DNA from: Oscillospiraceae bacterium
GTDB taxonomy: Bacteria > Bacillota > Clostridia > UBA1381 > UBA9506
Assembly (NCBI GenBank): GCA_015068905.1
Contig: SVJQ01000004.1
Location: forward strand, 44,221 to 108,220
Length of the DNA: 64,000 bases
Reading direction: 5' to 3'
Shown: positions 17,671 to 26,553 of the stretch, piece after piece
How positions within the stretch are numbered: the first letter of the stretch is position 1
Layout: each line of letters starts with the position of its first letter
Translations under genes and position numbers: made by a program
The notes under the pieces: model-generated
What the model saw: the letters and a program-made list of their open reading frames with translations, nothing else
Told to the model about the DNA's origin: nothing
The model's database searches: none

Positions 17671-18729
17671 TTATTTAACTTTAATACCGTCTACAACATT
17701 CTGATGAATCACAATGTCCATTTCAGGCTTATAGGTGTCAATAACAGCATTGTACTTATCGGTCAGAGCCTGCTGTTTTTCGCCGGAGAGCTTTTGTTCA
17801 ACAGCTGCAATAGCTGCATCATACTCTTCGCCGGAGGTAGGCAGAGCCAGCTTTTTAATGATGTGCCAGCCATATTCTGTTTCAACCAGGTCAGAAATCT
17901 GGCCAACTTCCAGCTCGTAAGAAGCTGTCTCGAAAGCGGCAACCATTGTACCCTTTGTAAAGGTGTAACCGTCAGGGGACTGTTCCATACCCGGGTCTTC
18001 ACCATATTCTTTTACCAAGCTGTCAAAGTTTGTACCGGCCTTTGCTTTTTTCAAAACATCTTCTGCCAGCTTCAGCTGTTCAGCTTTATAAGCTTCAGGA
18101 TCTTTCGGTTCTACACCTTCAGCCGGTGTTTCGGTGTTGGAGATTAAAATATGTTTAACGTGAACATATTCCTTTTTATAAGCGTCCTGAATTTCATCCT
18201 CTGTGGGAACTAAATCAGCAGGATCAGCTTCCTTATCAGCGGTGCTCAGCTCGCTTACATACATGCTTGCCAGTGTGGTTTTCATCAACAGGTCAATCAG
18301 CTGATTCTGTGATAAACCGGTTGCATCAAGCAATGCATCAACCTGTGCTTTTTGATCTGCGTCTGTTGCTTTTACTGTCTGACGAATGTACTTAATGTCT
18401 TCGTCAGAAACAGCAAGGCCCTTTTCCTCAGCCTTAACACAAGCCATTTCAACACGCAGCATTTCTTCTAAGGCTTTGTTTTTTGCAGCTTCGCTTGCTT
18501 TTACGCCATCAATGTCAGCATCCCAGAAGCCTTCTAAATCGGTTGTTCCGGATTCAGCAATCATCTGCTGTTTAACATTTTCCAGATAATACATAAATTC
18601 TGCCTTGGTAACAACGCGACCGTTAACCGTAGCAATTTCTCTGGAAATTTCAAGCTTACCACAGCCTGCAAAGCTAAGCATTAAACAAAAAACGCAAGCC
18701 AGTACAACAATTCTCTTCATTGTTTTCAC
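17671..18729 (-). CDS. prsA: PrsA/SurA-like parvulin peptidyl-prolyl isomerase lipoprotein
   Basis: 352 residues, starting at GTG with AAGGAG eight bases upstream. A lipoprotein signal peptide ends in SFAGC (lipid-bearing Cys23). An N-terminal SurA-like helical domain and a parvulin domain (about 205-300, beginning VKHILIS and closing TEYGWHIIKKL) follow. It would assist folding of exported proteins outside the membrane. A promoter inside the 3' end of mfd gives it independent expression in addition to read-through from the upstream block. Confidence 0.9.
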   Translation of the reverse strand: MKTMKRIVVLACVFCLMLSFAGCGKLEISREIATVNGRVVTKAEFMYYLENVKQQMIAESGTTDLEGFWDADIDGVKASEAAKNKALEEMLRVEMACVKAEEKGLAVSDEDIKYIRQTVKATDADQKAQVDALLDATGLSQNQLIDLLMKTTLASMYVSELSTADKEADPADLVPTEDEIQDAYKKEYVHVKHILISNTETPAEGVEPKDPEAYKAEQLKLAEDVLKKAKAGTNFDSLVKEYGEDPGMEQSPDGYTFTKGTMVAAFETASYELEVGQISDLVETEYGWHIIKKLALPTSGEEYDAAIAAVEQKLSGEKQQALTDKYNAVIDTYKPEMDIVIHQNVVDGIKVK

Positions 18730-18802
18730 TTAAAACACTCCTTTTCTCTGCGCCCGTGGGCGGTATATGATTCATACATATAAGACAAAATATCTCTCAC
18801 CT

Positions 18803-18831
18803 ATTATACACTATTTTTCTTCCGTGTGCAA
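18803..18831 (-). promoter_or_regulatory. Promoter of prsA, inside the end of mfd
   Basis: TTGCAC-17-TATAAT on the minus strand; the -35 lies in the last codons of mfd. Confidence 0.7.
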
Positions 18832-21800
18832 GACCTTATAGGCTTGTAACAAACTTTTAATACAAGAGGCCATTGTTTTTTTCTCCTCTTCTCTGAGCCT
18901 GTAAGAAAAATATGGTTTTTGTCCGGCTGAAAGTAAAATTCTGCCCTGATACTTGCCAATCATCGCCGCAATCTTAGAAGGGTCAAAGCTGTCTTTAAAA
19001 TAAAACAGCAGGCTACCCTCTCTGGCTGTTATCTGCGAAATGCCCGTCTCTTTGGCTAAGGCTTTACTCTCTGCCGCCAAAAGCAGATTTTCAACACAGG
19101 CAGGGTAATCCCCAAAGCGGTCAATCATTTCGTCTGCCACGTCACGGCTGTCTTCTTCATTTGCCACTGCACCGATTTTTTTATAAAATTCAAGGCGCAG
19201 ACGATGACTGCGGATGTAGCTTGCCGGCAGGTAGGCATCTGCCTCAAAATCAAGCTGTGGCTCCCAATCCTCAATGGCTGCAGGCAGACCTGAAAGCTCA
19301 TTCACACATTCTTCCAGCAGGCGACAATACATATCATAGCCTACCGTTTCCATATGTCCGTGCTGCTCGGCACCAAGCAGGTTGCCGGCACCGCGAATCT
19401 CTAAATCTCGCATGGCAATTTTAAAGCCTGAGCCAAACTCTGTAAATTCACGAATGGCAGAAAGTCTTTTTACCGCTTCCTCACGAAGTGCCTTATCCCG
19501 ACGATAGGTCAGGTAGCAATAGGCACGGCGATTGCTGCGCCCCACGCGACCGCGCAGCTGGTAAAGCTGAGAAAGCCCCAAACGGTCCGCATCTTCTATA
19601 ATCATTGTGTTCACATTCTGAATGTCAAGACCGGTCTCAATAATGGTTGTGCAAACTAAAATATCAATCTCACCCTGCTGCATAAGCATCATAACATCTT
19701 CAAGCTCCTCCGGGTCCATCTGCCCGTGGGCAAACCGAATCCGTGCATCGGGGATGGCCTCTGCCAGTCGTCTTGCACAAGCTGCGATAGACTGGGTCTG
19801 ATTATGAAGGTAATAGACCTGCCCCCCGCGGGACAGTTCTTTTTTTATGGCGTCTAACACAATGGCAGGGTTATATTCTACCACATAGGTTGAAACGGGG
19901 TATCTGTCCTGAGGCGGTTCTGACAAAAGGCTCATGTCCTTAATGTTCACCATGGACATGTGCAGGGTTCTGGGAATGGGCGTTGCAGACAGGGTCAGAA
20001 CATCCACATTGTTCTTCATTTCTTTAATCCGCTCTTTGTGGCGGACACCAAAACGCTGCTCCTCATCAATGACTAAAAGCCCAAGGTCATGGAATTCTAT
20101 ATCCTTACCCAAAAGTCTGTGAGTGCCAATGATAATATCCGTTTCACCGGTTTTAAGCCGTTTTAAAATGGCGGCTTGCTCCTTGGCGGTAACCAATCTT
20201 GAAATCAGCTCCACACGAATGAAAAAATCCTTCATTCTGCTTTTAAAGGTGTTATAGTGCTGTAATGCCAGAACCGTTGTCGGGGCAAGATATGCCACCT
20301 GCTTTGAATCCTGCACGGCTTTAAAGGCGGCACGCAGGGCAACCTCTGTCTTGCCATAACCCACGTCACCACAAAGCAGTCTGTCCATAGGTCTGTCGCT
20401 TTCCATATCCGCCTTAACCTCTAAGATTGCAGAAAGCTGATCCTCGGTTTCTTCATAGGGAAAGCGATCTTCAAACTCTTTTTGCCAGGTGGTATCCTGC
20501 ATAAATGCATACCCACGGGATGCCTGACGGGCGGCATATAGCTGAATCAGACCCTGAGCAAGCTCCATGGTGGATTTTTTAACCTTGGCTTTTTGCCGTG
20601 AAAAGTCGGCACCGCCCATTTTAGAAAGGCGCACCCGCGCTTCTTTACCAATATATTTCTGCAACAAATCCAGCTGGTCGCAAGGCACATATAAAAAGTC
20701 CTCACCGGCATACTGAATTTTTAAATAATCCTTATAATGTCCATCAACGGTCAGAGTATCCATACCCACATACTGACCGATACCGTGAGTGGAATGTACT
20801 ACATAATCCCCAATATCCAAATCGTCAAAGCTTTTCAGCTTGTTGCCCTTTGCCGCTTTTCTGCGACGGGCTCGGCGTGCTTCTCTGCCAAAAATTTCGC
20901 TGTCAGACAGCACCATCAGCCCACAGGCAGGGTAAGAAAAGCCTTTTTTAAGCCTGCCCTCTAAAATTAAAATCTGACCCTGCACCGCATCCTCTGCATT
21001 TTTAGATAAAAACACAGGAAAGCCCTGATCAGAAAATTCTCGCAAGAGCGCCTCGCCCTGCAGGCTGCTGCCGGCAACCAGCACAACGGCATAGCCCTCT
21101 CGTAGCCACTCTTTCACATCATCATACAATAGGTCTCGGCGACCTGAATAGGTATTCACCCCGTGGGTTGTCAGGTTGACCATCTGCCTGGGGTGATAAT
21201 CCCTCGTGGATTGGGGCAGGGTAAAAAGCCCGATAAAAGGATGGTTCAAAAGAACAGAAAGCACCTTTTCATAGTCGTGAATATATGCCTCTTCTGCCTT
21301 TTCAATCACGCCTTTTTCCAAAAGACCTGAAACAGTCTCACCAATGTCCCACAAATACCCCTCAGCGCGCTCTCTGATGCGTTCCGGCTCGTTAAAAAAC
21401 ACCGGCGCGCCATCAGGGATGTAATCCGCCACACAGGGGTGATTGCCGGATGATTGCACCTGTTCTTTTGCCGCTTCTATTCTGACTGCGTTCAGCCTCT
21501 CTACCGAGGTCTGCAGAATGGGATCAAACTCACGGATAGAGTCAATATCATCGCCAAAAAACTCAATGCGGTAGGGGTTTTCTGCGCTGGGTGGATAGAC
21601 ATCAACAATGCCGCCACGGGCAGAAAACTGCCCACGGGATTCTACCATATCCTCACGGGTATAGCCCATAGCCTCAAGCTTTTCTAAAAGCTCTCTGATA
21701 GAAAAACTGCCCCCGTCTTCTAAGGTAATAATAGAGCTTTTGAAAGCCGAAAAGTCTGCTGCAAACTGAAGCAGAGCATCAACCCCCAGCACCAATAGTG

Positions 21801-22146
21801 CCTGACTGCTCTCTTCGGCAAGGCGCCCCAGCGCTGCTAAGCGCTGCGCCTCAAGTTCTGTACTTTTAGCATCCACTTTGTAGTATTCAATTTCTTTCGA
21901 GGGATAATAAATAGCCGGCTTGCCCATAAAAAAGCTGACATCCTCGCAAAACTGCCGGGCCGCATAATCACTGTCACAAACCACCATGCCGCAAAAACCC
22001 ATATCGCCGCAAACAGATGCTGCAAGCTGGGCTTTTGCCTGTTCTGTCAGCCCTGTCACAGACAGTGGAAAAAGACCGCCTGATACAGCGGCCTTAAGCT
22101 CTTTCCATTCTTTTTTTACTGACAAAAGTTTTTCAAACAAAACCAT
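18811..22146 (-). CDS. mfd: Transcription-repair coupling factor Mfd
   Basis: 1111 residues from ATG 22146 (TTG and GTG lie 6 and 3 bases earlier in frame). Mfd pushes RNA polymerase off lesions and recruits UvrA. Order: UvrB-like N-terminal domains; RNA polymerase interaction domain around DIGDYVVHSTHGIGQYVG; a RecG-like translocase with Walker A GDVGYGKTEVA and DEEQRFG; and the C-terminal TRCF domain. It follows pth by 14 bp. Length and motifs are complete. Confidence 0.97.
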   Translation of the reverse strand: MVLFEKLLSVKKEWKELKAAVSGGLFPLSVTGLTEQAKAQLAASVCGDMGFCGMVVCDSDYAARQFCEDVSFFMGKPAIYYPSKEIEYYKVDAKSTELEAQRLAALGRLAEESSQALLVLGVDALLQFAADFSAFKSSIITLEDGGSFSIRELLEKLEAMGYTREDMVESRGQFSARGGIVDVYPPSAENPYRIEFFGDDIDSIREFDPILQTSVERLNAVRIEAAKEQVQSSGNHPCVADYIPDGAPVFFNEPERIRERAEGYLWDIGETVSGLLEKGVIEKAEEAYIHDYEKVLSVLLNHPFIGLFTLPQSTRDYHPRQMVNLTTHGVNTYSGRRDLLYDDVKEWLREGYAVVLVAGSSLQGEALLREFSDQGFPVFLSKNAEDAVQGQILILEGRLKKGFSYPACGLMVLSDSEIFGREARRARRRKAAKGNKLKSFDDLDIGDYVVHSTHGIGQYVGMDTLTVDGHYKDYLKIQYAGEDFLYVPCDQLDLLQKYIGKEARVRLSKMGGADFSRQKAKVKKSTMELAQGLIQLYAARQASRGYAFMQDTTWQKEFEDRFPYEETEDQLSAILEVKADMESDRPMDRLLCGDVGYGKTEVALRAAFKAVQDSKQVAYLAPTTVLALQHYNTFKSRMKDFFIRVELISRLVTAKEQAAILKRLKTGETDIIIGTHRLLGKDIEFHDLGLLVIDEEQRFGVRHKERIKEMKNNVDVLTLSATPIPRTLHMSMVNIKDMSLLSEPPQDRYPVSTYVVEYNPAIVLDAIKKELSRGGQVYYLHNQTQSIAACARRLAEAIPDARIRFAHGQMDPEELEDVMMLMQQGEIDILVCTTIIETGLDIQNVNTMIIEDADRLGLSQLYQLRGRVGRSNRRAYCYLTYRRDKALREEAVKRLSAIREFTEFGSGFKIAMRDLEIRGAGNLLGAEQHGHMETVGYDMYCRLLEECVNELSGLPAAIEDWEPQLDFEADAYLPASYIRSHRLRLEFYKKIGAVANEEDSRDVADEMIDRFGDYPACVENLLLAAESKALAKETGISQITAREGSLLFYFKDSFDPSKIAAMIGKYQGRILLSAGQKPYFSYRLREEEKKTMASCIKSLLQAYKVLHTEEK

Positions 22147-22160
22147 CACCAATTTCTTAC

Positions 22161-22730
22161 TTATTGACCAAATCCGTTAAAGCGGTTCATGGCACTCTGA
22201 GGTCCGTTTTCAATGATTTCACGAACCATATCCGGCACCTGATCCACCGCTTTTGATAAAACAGAAATTTCTTCTTTCGTAAACTTAGACAGCACCCAAT
22301 CGGCAAGGTCATAACCCTCAGGCTTTTTGCCGACCCCTAAACGGATTCTGGGGAACTGGTCGCTTTTTACATGATATAAAATAGATTTTATGCCGTTGTG
22401 ACCGCCGTCTGAACCCTTGGGGCGAATGCGGATTCTGCCTGCATCTAAATTCACATCATCATAAATCACAATCAAATTTTCAGGGGGAATTTTGTAAAAA
22501 TTCAAAATTTCACCGGCGGATTCCCCTGACAGGTTCACAAAGGTCTGGGGCTTGACTAAAAGCACCTTCTCACTGCCGATTCTGCCTTCGCCGATGATTG
22601 CTTTATGTTTAATTTTATTCATCTCTATCCCTAAGGATGCTGCCAGAAAATCAAGACTGATAAAGCCAATGTTATGCTTTGTATTTTCATATTGCTTCCC
22701 CGGGTTTCCGATTCCCAAAATAACGTACAT
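22161..22730 (-). CDS. pth: Peptidyl-tRNA hydrolase
   Basis: 189 residues. It recycles tRNA from peptidyl-tRNAs released by stalled ribosomes. Motifs LGIGNPGKQYENTKHNIGF (with the catalytic His at the end of the motif) and KGSDGGHNGIKSI are intact. GGAGG before the start overlaps the end of the methyltransferase gene. The pth-mfd order is the usual one in Firmicutes. Confidence 0.97.
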   Translation of the reverse strand: MYVILGIGNPGKQYENTKHNIGFISLDFLAASLGIEMNKIKHKAIIGEGRIGSEKVLLVKPQTFVNLSGESAGEILNFYKIPPENLIVIYDDVNLDAGRIRIRPKGSDGGHNGIKSILYHVKSDQFPRIRLGVGKKPEGYDLADWVLSKFTKEEISVLSKAVDQVPDMVREIIENGPQSAMNRFNGFGQ

Positions 22731-22743
22731 AGTTTGCCTCCGT

Positions 22744-23394
22744 TTAGTCTTTTAAAAGGGTTACCGCCACACCGTCACCCACCGGCAGAACTGCCGTATA
22801 AAACCGGCTGTCTGTGCACAGAAAATCTAAATATTCCCGCATGATGCGTACGCCTGTCCTATGCTTGTGGAGGGGCTCGCCCGGTGCTGCTGTCCGCCCA
22901 CCGTATAACACATTATCTGTCACAATCATGCCGCCTAGAGAGAGCTTTGGCAAAACCTTTTCAAAATAACGCATGCTGGCACCCTTTGCCGCATCAATAA
23001 AAACCATGTCAAAGGTACCGTCCAGCGTATCAATTAACTCCTCAGCATCGCCGCACAGAGGCTTTACATCACCAAGGGCGCCATAGGCACGAATGTTGTT
23101 CCGCGCCAGCAAGAACCGTTCCTCATCCTTTTCAATGGTCACAATTTTAGCCTGCTTGCCGCTGCCTGCATACAGGGTCAGGGCAGAATAGCCAATGGCG
23201 GTTCCCACCTCTAAAATCCGCGCCGGTTGTTTAAGCTTTGCCAAAAGATATAAAAGCCTTGCCGTGGGGCGCACAGCCGCCGGAACGTTGTCGCGCCTTG
23301 CTTCTTCCTCAAGTGCCAGCAAAAACGCATCTTCAGGCGGTTCTAATTCATTTAAATATTCCTCAATGTAGGGATATGTAATCTGGTTATCCAT
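22744..23394 (-). CDS. O-methyltransferase, YrrM/COMT-like
   Basis: 216 residues with a class I SAM-binding fold: EVGTAIGYSALTLY is the glycine-rich loop and MVFIDAAKG the metal-binding acidic motif of cation-dependent O-methyltransferases (COMT family). Bacterial members include YrrM/TrmR, which methylates 5-hydroxyuridine in tRNA. That assignment would fit its place among tRNA-related genes (miaA, pth), but it is an inference. It begins 9 bp after recD2 ends. Confidence 0.85.
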   Translation of the reverse strand: MDNQITYPYIEEYLNELEPPEDAFLLALEEEARRDNVPAAVRPTARLLYLLAKLKQPARILEVGTAIGYSALTLYAGSGKQAKIVTIEKDEERFLLARNNIRAYGALGDVKPLCGDAEELIDTLDGTFDMVFIDAAKGASMRYFEKVLPKLSLGGMIVTDNVLYGGRTAAPGEPLHKHRTGVRIMREYLDFLCTDSRFYTAVLPVGDGVAVTLLKD

Positions 23395-23403
23395 TCTCTC
23401 ACC

Positions 23404-25623
23404 TTACCCTTGCTCAAGCCACACAGGCAGAGCCGAATACCGTTTTTCTTCATAGTCATTGTCAATCATAGTGCTGGCAGCACTTTTCTGCCCCACCAAA
23501 ACCACCAGCTTCATAGCACGGGTCACAGCCGTATACAAAAGATTTCGGGTCATCAGCTGAGGCACGCCGTGGAAAACGGGCATCACCACCGCAGGGAACT
23601 CACTGCCCTGACTTTTGTGAACCGTCACAGCATAGGCAAGCTCCAGCTCTTCAAGCATCATAGGCTTATATAGCGCACGACGCTCTCCGTCAAACACAAC
23701 GGTTACTCCTTCCGGCTCAATCATTTCAACTGTGCCGATATCGCCGTTATAAACACCTATACCCTCTTTTTTCCCATCTAAGGTTTCCCAGGGGAGGTCA
23801 TAGTTATTCTTAATCTGCATCACCTTGTCACCCTCGCGCAGGGTTCTGAGGGGGCCGACTCTTTCTTTTAAACCCTTTTGCGGCGGATTCAGCGCCGCCT
23901 GCAACAAATGATTTAAGTGCGTGACCCCTGCCGTTGTTTTCTTCATGGGAGAAATTACCTGAATGTCACGCATAGGGTCAAAGCCGTATGCTTTGGGCAA
24001 GCGGTTTCCCACAAGGTCTGCCACGGTGGTGGCAATATCTTCAGCCTCTTGCACCGAAATAAAGAAAAAATCTTTATCTTTTTGGTTATAAACCGGCTCT
24101 TCGCCACGATTGATGCGGTGAGCGTTTTGAACAATCATACTTTCTTCCGCCTGACGGAACACCGTGTCAAGCCGCACCACCGGCACCTTGCCGGAGGCGA
24201 TAATATCCCGCAGGGCATCCCCTGCACCCACCGGCGGCAGCTGGTCAGCGTCGCCCACCAAAATGAGCTGTCCCTTGGGTTTAATAGCTGCGGTCAACGC
24301 TTCTAACAATAAAACATCCGCCATGGATGCCTCGTCTACAATAATAACATCCTCATCTAAGGGGTCAGTTTCGTCTTTAGCAAAAGCGCGAAGCAGACTG
24401 TCATCTTCTGAAAAGCTGACTTCTAAAAGGCGGTGAATGGTTTTTGCCTCACAGCCGGAGAGTTCACTCATCCGCTTTGCCGCACGGCCCGTGGGGGCGC
24501 AAAGGGCAATCTTCTTTTTGCTTCTCAAAAGGGCCTCAATCAAAAAGCGAATAATGGTGGTCTTACCTGTACCGGGGCCACCGGTTATAATAGAAAAGCC
24601 CGAGGTTAGCCCCGTAATAATTGCCTCTTTTTGCATGGGGGCAAGGGTTATTCCCTGCTCCATTTCCAGCACCTTAATGTCAGTTTCTATTTGTGAAATA
24701 AGGGAAAAATCCGCTTCCTTCGCCTTTTTTGTCATAGCCATAAGCTTTTCGCCCAGATTATGCTCTGCGTAGTACAGTTCCGGCAGAAAAATGCCCTCAT
24801 CCTCACCAATGGTTGCGCTAATCAAAGCACCGGAAGCTAAGAGCGACACCAAAGCATTTTCCACCGCTATGTCCTCTGCCCCTAACAGATACGCCGCGCT
24901 GTGAACCAGAATCTTCCTTGGGAGATAGGTATGTCCACCGGAAAAGGCGTTATAGGTCAGGGTATGGCGCACACCGGCACGAAGCCGGTTTTCATCCTCC
25001 GGCATAATGCCTAAGCTTCTTGCTACGTTGTCTGCAGTTTTAAAGCCGATGCCGGCAATTTTCTCGCACAATAAATAAGGATTTTGTTCCAGCTTTTCTA
25101 CGGCGCGACTGCCAAACTGCTCATACAGCCGCATGGCGTAGCCGGTAGCAAGCCCATGCTTTTGCATGAACATAATCAGCTGCTCTAAATCCTTGGTTTC
25201 TAAATAAGCGTTCCTTATTTCAAAGGCACGGTTTTCGCTGATGCCCTTGATTTCAGCCAACCTTTCCGGTGTATCTTCAATCACACGCAGGGTATCAGCA
25301 CCAAACCGTCCCACCAGCTTTTCAGCTGTTGCCCGGCGCACTCCGGGAATAATTCCGGACGCCAAAAAATTCAGTATTTCAGCCGCACCCCCGGGTTCAG
25401 GTCTTAAAAAGCCTGTCATTTTCAGCTGCTTACCGTAGCTGGGGTGATGATACCAACCGCCCATCACCGTCAGGCTTTCACCGGGGTTCACAAAGGGGAG
25501 CGTACCTGTGCAGGTAATCACGTCCTTATCCTCTGTTAACAGTTCAAAAATACTGTATCCGTTTTCTTTATTAAAATAAATTACCTCTGTGACAGAGCCT
25601 GATATTTTCAGGGGTTCTTCCAT
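23404..25623 (-). CDS. recD2: RecD2-type ATP-dependent DNA helicase
   Basis: 739 residues. An N-terminal OB-like region and helix-hairpin-helix motifs (GIIPGVRRATAEKLVGRFG) precede two RecA-like domains with Walker A GGPGTGKTTIIRF, Walker B VDEAS, and the C-terminal TVHKSQGSEFP motif. RecD2 proteins are 5'-3' helicases found where RecBC is absent, with roles in repair and fork stability. Start overlaps the end of miaA by 16 bases, with GGAGG seven bases upstream. Confidence 0.95.
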   Translation of the reverse strand: MEEPLKISGSVTEVIYFNKENGYSIFELLTEDKDVITCTGTLPFVNPGESLTVMGGWYHHPSYGKQLKMTGFLRPEPGGAAEILNFLASGIIPGVRRATAEKLVGRFGADTLRVIEDTPERLAEIKGISENRAFEIRNAYLETKDLEQLIMFMQKHGLATGYAMRLYEQFGSRAVEKLEQNPYLLCEKIAGIGFKTADNVARSLGIMPEDENRLRAGVRHTLTYNAFSGGHTYLPRKILVHSAAYLLGAEDIAVENALVSLLASGALISATIGEDEGIFLPELYYAEHNLGEKLMAMTKKAKEADFSLISQIETDIKVLEMEQGITLAPMQKEAIITGLTSGFSIITGGPGTGKTTIIRFLIEALLRSKKKIALCAPTGRAAKRMSELSGCEAKTIHRLLEVSFSEDDSLLRAFAKDETDPLDEDVIIVDEASMADVLLLEALTAAIKPKGQLILVGDADQLPPVGAGDALRDIIASGKVPVVRLDTVFRQAEESMIVQNAHRINRGEEPVYNQKDKDFFFISVQEAEDIATTVADLVGNRLPKAYGFDPMRDIQVISPMKKTTAGVTHLNHLLQAALNPPQKGLKERVGPLRTLREGDKVMQIKNNYDLPWETLDGKKEGIGVYNGDIGTVEMIEPEGVTVVFDGERRALYKPMMLEELELAYAVTVHKSQGSEFPAVVMPVFHGVPQLMTRNLLYTAVTRAMKLVVLVGQKSAASTMIDNDYEEKRYSALPVWLEQG

Positions 25624-26531
25624 GTAAATGCCTCCATCGCAGCCAATAAATCAGTTTCTTCTAAGGGGTTTACCCATCTGTAGCGTGCATCGCGACGGAA
25701 CCATGTAAGCTGACGCTTCGCATATCGCCGCGTGGCACGTTTAATGTCTTCAATACATTCTTCCTTCGTAATCTCGCCGTTTAAACAGTCAAATGCTTCT
25801 TTATACCCAATGCCCTGCATGGACTGCATATCACGGTTAAGCCCCATATCCATCAGGGTTTTAGCTTCTTCAAACAAGCCTTCGTCCACCATAGCATCCA
25901 CACGCAGGTTAATGCGCTCATATAAAACCTCTCTCGGTGGGCAAAGGGCTAACATATACGGGTCAAAGGGTGACGGCGTCATTTTTGACCGGGCATTCTG
26001 CTCCGTCATGGTAAGACCTGTAGTTTCAAAAATCTCCAAAGCGCGAATCACCCGTTTATGATTATTGGGGTGAATGACTGCTGCCGCCTCAGGGTCAATC
26101 TCCTGCAGGCGTTGATACAGCGGCTCAATGCCCTTTTCTTCAGCCTCTGCAAACAAACGAATCCGCACCGACGGGTCGGGCTCTTCCTCTGCAAATTCAA
26201 CGTTATCCACTAAAGATGAGATATAAAGTCCTGTGCCACCTGCCACAATGGGCAGCTTACCACGAGATATGACCTCATTGATTTTTTCCTTAGCAAGCTT
26301 TACATAGTCCGCCACGGAAAAAGGTTCAAAGGGTGAAACAAAATCCAGCAGATGATGAGGAACACCCTGCATCTCATCTATGGTCGGCTTGGCGCTGGCA
26401 ACATTCATATACTGATAAATCTGCATAGAATCTGCTGAGATAACTTCTCCGCCATATTCTTTTGCAAGGCATACCGCAAGTCCGGTTTTACCGCTTGCGG
26501 TGGGTCCTGCCACCACTAAAATCTGAGACAT
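25608..26531 (-). CDS. miaA: tRNA dimethylallyltransferase MiaA
   Basis: 307 residues from ATG 26531, which has GTGGAGGAG upstream; a longer form starting within the end of mutL is unlikely. It adds the dimethylallyl group to A37 of tRNAs reading U-starting codons. P-loop GPTASGKTGLA near residue 8 and SADSMQIY at about 34 are diagnostic. Its substrate DMAPP derives from the pathway of dxr, encoded in the same block. Confidence 0.97.
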   Translation of the reverse strand: MSQILVVAGPTASGKTGLAVCLAKEYGGEVISADSMQIYQYMNVASAKPTIDEMQGVPHHLLDFVSPFEPFSVADYVKLAKEKINEVISRGKLPIVAGGTGLYISSLVDNVEFAEEEPDPSVRIRLFAEAEEKGIEPLYQRLQEIDPEAAAVIHPNNHKRVIRALEIFETTGLTMTEQNARSKMTPSPFDPYMLALCPPREVLYERINLRVDAMVDEGLFEEAKTLMDMGLNRDMQSMQGIGYKEAFDCLNGEITKEECIEDIKRATRRYAKRQLTWFRRDARYRWVNPLEETDLLAAMEAFTWKNP

Positions 26532-26553
26532 AGGCTCCTCCACGTATCGTTTG